The notes under the pieces: model-generated | What the model saw: only the letters and a program-made list of their open reading frames with translations | Database searches by the model: none | Told to the model about the DNA's origin: nothing | Made by a program: the position numbers and the translations under genes | Shown here: positions 1 to 6,600 of the stretch, one piece after another | Layout of the letters: each line of letters begins with the position of its first letter | How positions within the stretch are numbered: the first letter of the stretch is position 1 | NCBI GenBank assembly: GCA_016203175.1 | Contig: JACQNH010000082.1 | Span: forward strand, 1 to 8,773 | Origin: Candidatus Woesearchaeota archaeon | GTDB taxonomy: Archaea > Nanobdellota > Nanobdellia > SCGC-AAA011-G17 > JACQNH01 | Length of the DNA stretch: 8,773 nt | Reading direction: 5' to 3'

Positions 1-30
1 AAATAGAAGTTACTTATTATAATATATCTT

Positions 31-1236
31 ATGGAAAATAAATTAACTAATTTTTTTGAAAATTTTTTAACAAAAGAGCCTTTTTTTATAAATAAAAAAG
101 TTTTACAGGGTAATTATACACCTGAAAATATTTTACATAGGGAACAACAAATTACTCAAATTGCCGAGGTTTTAGCTCCTGTTTTAAGAATGGAAAAACC
201 TTCTAATATTTTTCTCTTTGGTAAAACTGGAAGCGGTAAAAGTTTAGTTGCAACTTATACAACAAATAAAATTTCTGAGATTGCTGAGAAAAATAAAATA
301 CCAATTAAAATATTTTATTTAAATTGTAAATTAAAAAGAGTGGCTGATACAGAATATAGGTTAATATCTCAATTATGTAGAGATTTTGGAGTAGATGTTC
401 CTAGTACTGGTTTACCAACAGATGAGATTTATAAAATATTTGTTAAAGCATTGGAGAAGGATAAAATTTTATTAATAATAGTTTTGGATGAAATAGATCA
501 ACTTGTAAATAAAACAGGGGATGAAATACTATATAACTTAACAAGATTGAATTTAGAATTAAAAGAGAGTCAAATTTCTTTTATAGGGATAAGTAATGAT
601 TTAATGTTTACAGATAATTTAGATCCGAGGGTTAAAAGTAGTTTAAGTGAAGAGGAATTTGTTTTTCCACCTTATGATGCTTTACAATTACAACAAATTT
701 TAAATGAAAGAGCAAAATTAGCGTTTAAAGAGGGAGTAATTGAAGAGGGAGTAATTGAAAAATGTGCTGCTCATGCTGCTAGAGAGCATGGTGATGCAAG
801 AAGGGCTTTAGAACTATTAAGGGTTGCTGGTGAAATTGCCGAGAGAAAAAATAATCTTAAGATAACAATAAAACATATTGATATGGCACAAGCTAAGATT
901 GAAAGGGATAGAGTTTTAGATATTATAAGAACACAACCTAAACAATTTAAAATTACACTATATTCAATTTTAGAGTCTACTAAAAATAAATCTGGAAAGA
1001 TTAGAACAGGCGAGATTTATGACTTTTATAAGGAAACTTGTAAGAAATGTTTTGTAAAACCTTTAACTCAGAGAAGATTAAGCGATATAATAGCTGAATT
1101 TGATATGTTAGGAATAATAAATGCTAAGGTGATAAGTAAAGGAAGAGGCGGAAGAACTAGAGAAATAGGTCTTGTTGTTCCTAATTCAACTATACCAAAA
1201 ATTCATGATTGCTTAAAAGAAGGGTTAAATCTATGA
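31..1236 (+). CDS. cdc6: Orc1/Cdc6 replication initiator (AAA+ ATPase, winged helix)
   Basis: A 401-residue archaeal replication initiator that binds origin repeats and, with ATP, helps recruit the MCM helicase. AAA+ motifs are all visible: Walker A GKTGSGKS at residues 64-71, Walker B VLDEID at 151-156, sensor 1 ISND at 187-190, a candidate arginine finger in DPR (Arg200), and sensor 2 GDARRAL at 254-260. The C-terminal ~100 residues form the winged-helix DNA-binding domain, including the basic hairpin KGRGGRTREIGL (370-381). The length is normal for the family. The start is supported by similarity of the N-terminus (Tyr-Thr-Pro-Glu then His-Arg-Glu before Walker A) to euryarchaeal Orc1. A perfect 15-bp tandem duplication repeats EGVIE at 234-243. 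DP1 follows directly, matching the Pyrococcus cdc6-DP1 order. Only 30 bases of leader are present, so its promoter cannot be judged. Confidence 0.96.
   Translation: MENKLTNFFENFLTKEPFFINKKVLQGNYTPENILHREQQITQIAEVLAPVLRMEKPSNIFLFGKTGSGKSLVATYTTNKISEIAEKNKIPIKIFYLNCKLKRVADTEYRLISQLCRDFGVDVPSTGLPTDEIYKIFVKALEKDKILLIIVLDEIDQLVNKTGDEILYNLTRLNLELKESQISFIGISNDLMFTDNLDPRVKSSLSEEEFVFPPYDALQLQQILNERAKLAFKEGVIEEGVIEKCAAHAAREHGDARRALELLRVAGEIAERKNNLKITIKHIDMAQAKIERDRVLDIIRTQPKQFKITLYSILESTKNKSGKIRTGEIYDFYKETCKKCFVKPLTQRRLSDIIAEFDMLGIINAKVISKGRGGRTREIGLVVPNSTIPKIHDCLKEGLNL
730..759 (+). repeat. 15-bp perfect tandem duplication inside orc1/cdc6
   Basis: Two identical 15-nt units (gagggagtaattgaa at 730-744 and 745-759) encode EGVIE twice in a row. 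The duplication is in frame and adds five residues between the AAA+ core and the sensor 2 region. It looks like a recent slippage event that the protein tolerates. Confidence 0.9.
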
Positions 1237-1243
1237 GCTTTTT

Positions 1244-1280
1244 TTTAGAAAAGAAAAACCTCGGAAAAAGAAAAATGGAT
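1244..1280 (+). repeat. 37-nt intercistronic element, copy A (before DP1)
   Basis: This purine-rich stretch lies between the orc1/cdc6 stop and the preferred DP1 start, and its last six bases are the DP1 start codon plus the next codon. It matches 2699-2735 at 33 of 37 positions (hand alignment). Shared blocks are tttagaaaagaaaa, then tcggaaaaagaaa, then the ATG. No RNA stem is apparent. It may be a translation or RNA-processing signal, or one of two direct repeats flanking DP1. The function is unknown. Confidence 0.75.
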
Positions 1281-2696
1281 ATAAAAGAGATTTTATCTAA
1301 AGGGTATTTAATAGATCCTAAACTAATTAAAAATTTAGAGTTAGTTGAAAAGGTTTTTGACAAATTACCTAAAAATACTACTTTTATTAGCCAGGAATTG
1401 GTTGATCAAATACTTGAAAAAATAGATATAATAGAAGATTATCCTGTTGATATTTTAAAAAATTATGAAAGTTTTATGAAGAAAAGATCTGTTGAGGATT
1501 TTGTGGCTTATTTTAGGAATAGATATAATTCTTTGAGTGAGATTTTAAGAGGAAGAAGTGAATTGCAGAATTCTATTAGTATTAGAAGGTTTTTAGGAAA
1601 ACAAGATAATGAGGTTAGTTTTGTTGGGATTGTTATAAATAAAAGGGTTAGTAAGAATGGTAATATTTTAGTTGAGGTTGAAGATTTAACTGGTATTGTG
1701 ATGATTATTATTAGTAAAAATAAAATTGAACTTTTTCAAAAAGCTAAAGATATTGTTGTGGATGAAGTTATAGGCATTAAAGGAGGTTGTAGTGGAAATT
1801 TTGTTTTTTGTAATGAGATATTTTTTCCTGATATTCCTATAAGCAATGAATTTAAGAAGTGTGAGGATGATGTGTATGCAGCTTTTATTTCTGATCTTCA
1901 TGTTGGAAGCAAGATGTTTTTACCTGAACCTTTTAAAAAATTTATAAGATGGATTAATGGAGATTTAGGAGATAAGGAGAGTACTGAATTAGCTTCTAAA
2001 ATTAAATATTTATTTATTGTTGGGGATTTGATTGATGGTGTTGGGATTTATCCTGAGCAAGATTATGAGTTAGAAATTAAAGATGTAAATAAACAATATG
2101 AAGAATGTGCGAAGTATTTAGGTGAGATTAGGAAGGATATTAAAATGATTGCTTGTGGTGGAAATCATGATGCTTTAAGATTGAGTGAGCCACAGCCAAA
2201 ATTAGACAGTGTATATGCTAAAGATTTATATGAGATTAAAAATTTACAAATCGTTACAAATCCCAGTTATATTAACATTCACAAAAAAAATGGATTTCCC
2301 GGCTTTAATGTTTTAATGTATCATGGTTATAGTTATGATTATTATATTGCTAATGTGGAAAGTATAAGATTAAATGGAGGTTATGATAGAGCTGATTTAG
2401 TTATGAAATTTTTATTACAGAAAAGACATTTAGCACCTTCGCATTCTAGTACTTTATATATACCAGATATTAAAGAAGATTCTCTTATTATTAAAGAAAT
2501 ACCAGATTTTTTTGTTTCAGGACATTTACATAAGATGAGTGTTGGGAATTATAGGAATATTACTACTTTATGCAGCAGTTGTTGGCAGGGTAAAACAATT
2601 TTTCAAGAGAAGGTGGGTCATCATCCTGAACCTGGAAGAGTGCCCTTGATTAATTTAAGGACAAGAGAGGTTAAAGTAATGAAATTTTGTGATTGA
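1275..2696 (+). CDS. polB: DNA polymerase D small subunit DP1 (3'-5' proofreading exonuclease)
   Basis: The small subunit of archaeal family D DNA polymerase: an OB fold followed by a calcineurin/Mre11-like phosphoesterase that gives 3'-5' proofreading and binds DP2. From Met1275 it is 473 residues. The OB fold is about 113-186. All metal-binding motifs are present: DLH (207-209), GDLID (250-254), GNHD (296-299), the HG pair (His350) and GHLH (416-419), so the exonuclease is predicted active. Start choice: Met1275 gives MDIKEILSKGYLIDP, which resembles the usual family N-terminus. An in-frame ATG at 1233 overlaps the cdc6 stop as ATGA (487 residues) and could allow coupling. I prefer 1275 because the extra segment is the 37-nt element that recurs after the DP1 stop, where it is not part of a gene. 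It probably shares a transcript with cdc6. The N-terminus is shorter than in Pyrococcus. Confidence 0.95.
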   Translation: MDIKEILSKGYLIDPKLIKNLELVEKVFDKLPKNTTFISQELVDQILEKIDIIEDYPVDILKNYESFMKKRSVEDFVAYFRNRYNSLSEILRGRSELQNSISIRRFLGKQDNEVSFVGIVINKRVSKNGNILVEVEDLTGIVMIIISKNKIELFQKAKDIVVDEVIGIKGGCSGNFVFCNEIFFPDIPISNEFKKCEDDVYAAFISDLHVGSKMFLPEPFKKFIRWINGDLGDKESTELASKIKYLFIVGDLIDGVGIYPEQDYELEIKDVNKQYEECAKYLGEIRKDIKMIACGGNHDALRLSEPQPKLDSVYAKDLYEIKNLQIVTNPSYINIHKKNGFPGFNVLMYHGYSYDYYIANVESIRLNGGYDRADLVMKFLLQKRHLAPSHSSTLYIPDIKEDSLIIKEIPDFFVSGHLHKMSVGNYRNITTLCSSCWQGKTIFQEKVGHHPEPGRVPLINLRTREVKVMKFCD

Positions 2697-2698
2697 AC

Positions 2699-2735
2699 TT
2701 TAGAAAAGAAAAGCTTCGGAAAAAGAAATATGAAT
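2699..2735 (+). repeat. 37-nt intercistronic element, copy B (after DP1)
   Basis: Second copy of the element at 1244-1280, starting two bases after the DP1 stop codon. The four differences fall at a/g, c/t, a/t and g/a. As in copy A it ends at an ATG (2730), but here that ATG opens only a 12-codon frame (2730-2768) with no recognisable product. The differences from copy A are not synonymous, which argues that the conserved thing is the DNA or RNA rather than a peptide. Confidence 0.75.
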
Positions 2736-2784
2736 TTTGATATATATTCTTTAAAATATCTTTTTTAATATATATCTTTTAGTT
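2736..2784 (+). other. AT-rich intergenic stretch with T-run (possible terminator)
   Basis: This is almost pure A+T sequence between copy B of the 37-nt element and the promoter of the next gene. A run of six T at 2761-2766 could end the cdc6-DP1 transcript, since archaeal termination often needs only a T-tract. In a genome this AT-rich such runs arise by chance, so the call is weak. Confidence 0.3.
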
Positions 2785-2785
2785 G

Positions 2786-2801
2786 ATAAATATATATATA
2801 C
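2786..2801 (+). promoter_or_regulatory. TATA-box promoter for the surface-protein gene
   Basis: An uninterrupted tatatatata at 2791-2800, preceded by gataaa, is centred about 26 nt before the ATG at 2822. That is the archaeal TATA-to-start-site distance, so transcription should begin at or next to the start codon (leaderless mRNA). A weak agga (2811-2814) seven bases before the ATG is an alternative translation signal if the transcript starts earlier. Confidence 0.55.
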
Positions 2802-2821
2802 TTTTTTATTAGGAATATTTT

Positions 2822-3565
2822 ATGAGTGGTAAAAAAGAAGGTAGAGGTGTTTTTTATTTAGTTTTTTTTAGTTTTGTTGTTATTGCTGTAATTTTTTCTT
2901 TAAATAATACGAATAAGACTACGGGTTTTGTAATAAGTGAGCAGGATATAAGTGATTTATATTCAAAGTTAAATATAAGTGATTTATATTTACAATTAAA
3001 TAATTTAAGATGGCAAATTGGAAGGATTGATGGGGTTCTTAATAACCTTAAAGGTGGTATGCTAAGTGAAGCGGATTTAAAGGATTTAGCTGAGAGTATG
3101 AATACTTTAAGAGATTTAAAATTGAAAATTGAAAGGATTGATGGAGAGGTTAGTAGTATGAAGAAAGATTTAGAATCTAAAGATATGGGTGCTGTAAGAG
3201 ATTTAAAATTGAAAATTGAAAGGATTGATGGAGAGGTTAGTAGTATGAAGAAAGATTTAGACACGGGATTAATTACTTATAAAACTGAGATTGGAAGAGT
3301 TAGAACTGATGTTGGGAATATTCTTAAGTCAATTGCAAATGAAATAACAAAAACTGATGAGTTGGATTGTTATCAGCGTGGTGGTCCCCAAAGATCAGCA
3401 AATGTTTGGTCTATAGTGGCTTGTCCGTCTGATTATAAAGTAACTGGTGGCGGATGCTCTGTTATAGGTGGGAATGTTATTGCTTCTTATATGAGTGGTA
3501 ATGGTTGGGGTTGTGTTGGAACTGGGAAGAGTACGGCTTATGCAGCTTGTTGTAAACTTTCTTAA
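2822..3565 (+). CDS. Membrane-anchored coiled-coil surface protein with Cys-rich C-terminal domain
   Basis: 247 residues, with no assignable enzymatic function. A short Lys/Arg-rich N-terminus is followed by one hydrophobic segment (about 10-27) without an obvious cleavage site, so it is probably a signal anchor with the rest outside the cell. Residues ~41-180 are heptad-like and predicted coiled coil, built from repeats: ISDLYxxLN twice (43-51, 52-60) and a 29-residue unit twice (97-125, 126-154) whose first 21 residues are identical. The C-terminal domain (183-247) has six Cys (183, 201, 212, 231, 243, 244), enough for three disulfides, in the pattern ACPSDYKVTGGGC ... GNGWGC ... ACC. I associate that pattern with small domains at the ends of bacterial and phage surface or tail fibres (from memory). 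An adhesin or surface-fibre role is inference. It has its own TATA box and sits between DP1 and DP2, which are normally adjacent. Confidence 0.85.
   Translation: MSGKKEGRGVFYLVFFSFVVIAVIFSLNNTNKTTGFVISEQDISDLYSKLNISDLYLQLNNLRWQIGRIDGVLNNLKGGMLSEADLKDLAESMNTLRDLKLKIERIDGEVSSMKKDLESKDMGAVRDLKLKIERIDGEVSSMKKDLDTGLITYKTEIGRVRTDVGNILKSIANEITKTDELDCYQRGGPQRSANVWSIVACPSDYKVTGGGCSVIGGNVIASYMSGNGWGCVGTGKSTAYAACCKLS
2948..3001 (+). repeat. 27-bp tandem repeat encoding ISDLYxxLN
   Basis: Two adjacent 27-nt units (2948-2974 and 2975-3001) share ataagtgatttatatt and encode ISDLYSKLN and ISDLYLQLN. They extend the start of the coiled coil by in-frame duplication. Confidence 0.85.
3108..3261 (+). repeat. 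67-nt perfect direct repeat (87-nt period) in the coiled coil
   Basis: Bases 3108-3174 and 3195-3261 are identical over 67 nt, with a period of 87 nt (29 codons). The repeat encodes two identical 21-residue blocks at residues 97-117 and 126-146 containing KIERIDGEVSSMKK. A diverged relative, IGRIDGVLNNLKGG, lies at 66-79. Perfect identity even at silent positions indicates a recent duplication or gene conversion. Confidence 0.95.
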
Positions 3566-3571
3566 TTTTTT
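3566..3571 (+). terminator. T6 tract after the surface-protein gene
   Basis: Six T directly follow the TAA stop of the surface-protein gene, with a further T-rich stretch at 3581-3584. This fits an archaeal T-tract terminator ahead of the separate DP2 promoter. It is weak evidence in so AT-rich a sequence. Confidence 0.35.
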
Positions 3572-3597
3572 GAATTATATTTTCTAGTAACTATTTC

Positions 3598-3605
3598 TTT
3601 ATAAG
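3598..3605 (+). promoter_or_regulatory. TATA-box promoter for DP2
   Basis: tttataag at 3598-3605 is centred about 26 nt before the ATG at 3627, the spacing expected for a leaderless archaeal transcript starting at that codon. There is no Shine-Dalgarno before 3627, which agrees. DP2 therefore probably has its own promoter instead of relying on the cdc6-DP1 transcript. Confidence 0.55.
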
Positions 3606-3626
3606 TTTAAAATTATTTTTTGTATA

Positions 3627-6600
3627 ATGGCTTTAATGAGTTTAGGGATGGAAAAATATTTTGAATCTTTAGATAGGGAATTAAAACGGTCTTTTTTAGT
3701 TGCTGAAAAGGCTAGGTCTAAGGGTTACGATCCAATTAAACAAGTAGACATTGTGTTAGCTAAGAATATGGCTGAAAGGGTTGTTGGTTTAATTTCTGTT
3801 TTAAAACCTGAGCTAAAAGAAACTAAAATTGTTGATAGGATTTATGAATTAGAAAAACAATTTGGAAGCCAAGATTGGAGAGTTGCTTTAACAATTGCTG
3901 GTGAAATTGCTGAGGAAAAATTTTGTAAATTTAAAAATAAATTAGAAGCAATGGAACTTGGGATTAGAATTGGAGTTGCTTATATTACAAATGGTGTTGT
4001 TTCTAGTCCTTTAGAGGGTTTTACCAGGTTAGAATTAAAAAGAAGAAGAGATGGTGGGGAGTATTTTTGTGTTTATTATTCTGGACCAATAAGAAGTGCT
4101 GGTGGAACTGCTGCTTCTGTTAGTTTAATTATTGCAGATTATGTAAGAAAAAGAGGTGGTTATAAGGAATATGATATTAGTGAAGAGGAATTAAAAAGAG
4201 CGTATACTGAAATAAACGATTATCATGAAAGAGTTACTAATTTACAATATTATCCAAGTGAAGAAGAATTTTTATTTTTGTTAAAACATTTACCTGTACA
4301 AGTTGATGGAGATCCAAGTGAAAAGTTTGAGGTTAGTAATTATAAAGATTTATCTAGAATTAAAACTAATAATTTAAGAAACGGTCCTTGTTTAGTTTTA
4401 TGTGAGGGTTTAGCCCAAAAGGCTTCTAAAGTATGGAAAAAATTATCACAATGGGAAAAGGATTTTGGTTTAGAGCATTGGAATTTTTTAAGTGAATTTT
4501 TAGATTTGCAGAAAAAAATAAGGGCTAAGGATCAAGCTAAAAGCAAAGAATTAATAAAACCTGATTATAATTATATTAAAGATTTAGTTGCTGGAAGACC
4601 TGTTTTAGGGCATCCTTTAAGACATGGTGGTTTTAGATTAAGATATGGGAGATGTAGGAATTCTGGTTTTAGCAGTACTGCAATACATCCTGCAACTATG
4701 ATAATTTTAAAGAATTTTATTGGTATTGGGTGTCAATTGAAGGTTGAGAGGCCGGGAAAGGCTACATCAATTGCTACTTGTGATAGTATTGAAGGGCCCA
4801 TTGTGAAATTAAAAAACGGAAATGTTTTATTTGTTGATAATATAGAAATAGCTAAGAAGTTTGTGAATGATGTTGAAGAAATTTTATATTTAGGCGATAT
4901 TTTAATTAATTATGGAGATTTTTTAAATAGGGCGCATATTTTAGTTCCTTGTGGGTATAATGAAGAGTGGTATAGTTTAGAGATTGAGAAAAGCATTAAA
5001 GAAAATAATCTTAAAATTAGTGATTTTGGTTTTGATGAAGGTTTTTTTAGAAACCCTACAAAATATTACATTGATTTTGAACAAGCCTTAGAAATTAGTA
5101 AAAGATTAAAAATACCTTTGCATCCAAGGTTTACATATCATTGGAATATTTTAACAAAAGAAATGTTTTTATCTTTAATTGATTGGTTAGTTCAGGCTAA
5201 TATTGAACAAAATAAAATAATCCTTTCATTTATTAAAACAGAGGATAGAAATAAAAAAAGAATTTTAGAATTATTAGGGGTACCACATTTAGCAGTTGGA
5301 AATGAGTATGTTGTAATTGAAAATGATTTTGCTAAAGCTTTTGCAATAAGTTTAGGGTTTTATAGTCAAGATTTGGATGAAGATGCTTTGAAAGAGTGCT
5401 GTGTTAAAAAGGAAAAGATGTTAGAGATTATTAATTCTGTTTCTGAGGTTGAAATTAGGGATAAATCTGGAACTTTTATAGGTGCTAGGATGGGAAGGCC
5501 TGAGAAGGGTAAGATGAGAAAATTAGATACTTCCCCGCATATTATTTTCTCTGTGGGCAATGAAGGTGGAAGATTAAGAAGTTTTCAAAGTGCTGTTGAG
5601 AAAGGTAGAATTACTTCAGAATTTCCAATATTTTTTTGTAGGGCTTGTAATATTGAGACTATTTATGGAAGATGTGAAAAATGTGATAATGAAACTGAAA
5701 AACGGTTTTATTGTAGTGAATGTAAAACAATTATGGAATCAAGTAAATGTGTAAGGCATGGTGATTGTAAGGGTGGTAGACTGAAAAGTGTTAATATTAA
5801 ATCTTTGTGGGAGAATGTTATAAAAAAATGTGTGTTTTCTGAAAGTATTCCTATTGTTAAGGGTGTAAGGGGAACAAGTAATAAGGATCACATGGTTGAA
5901 CACTTAATGAAGGGGGTTTTAAGGGCTAAAAATGGTATTTATGTTAATAGAGATGGGACCACTAGGTTTGATATGACTGAATTAGTAATTACTCATTTTA
6001 AACCTAAAGAAATTGGGATTAGTTTAGAAAAATTAAAACAATTGGGGTATGAAAGGGATATTTATGGCCAGGTGATTTTAAGTAAGGAGCAGACAATTGA
6101 AATTAAGCCTCAAGATATAATTTTACCTAGATGTATTGGTAGCAAGGATGTGGGGGGTGATGAAATTTTATTAAGAGTTGGAAATTTTATAGATGATTTG
6201 TTTAGGTTTTTGTATAAAGAGGAACCTTTTTATAACTTTAAAAATAAAGATGATTTAATTGGCCAGCTTGTGATTGGTTTAAGTCCACATACTTCTGCTG
6301 GTGTTATTGGAAGAATTTTGGGTTTTAGTGATTGTCAAGGTTTAGTTGCTCATCCTCTTTTCCATAGCATAATGAGGAGGGATTGTTTACATCCAAATAC
6401 CAAATTTGTTCTATTCGATGCTGATAAAAAAGAAATAATTTACAATACAATAGGGGGATATGTTGAAAAACTTCTTAAAGAAGGGTCGAAAACAAAAAAC
6501 CTTGATAACTACGGCACTAAAAAAGTCGAATGCAAAAATAGTCTATATGTTTTTGGTGCTGACTCAATAACAAAGAGATTTGTAAGAAAGAGAGTAAAAT

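Noticed and set aside
14..27. TATA-like sequence before cdc6
   Set aside because: It is only about 10 bases from the ATG, too close for an archaeal TATA box serving that start, and the sequence further upstream is missing.
1209..1274. Longer DP1 N-terminus starting at 1209 or 1233
   Set aside because: It would overlap cdc6 or translate the 37-nt element, whose second copy lies outside any gene. Met1275 gives the family-like N-terminus. The 1233 ATG, overlapping the stop as ATGA, remains possible.
2730..2768. 12-codon frame MNFDIYSLKYLF after copy B of the 37-nt element
   Set aside because: It is too short, of chance-like composition and overlaps a T-run. It may be a remnant or leader peptide but cannot be supported as a gene.
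2854..3264. 136-residue open frame on the minus strand
   Set aside because: It lies wholly inside the surface-protein gene, and its internal repeats merely mirror that gene's duplication. It has no promoter or domain.
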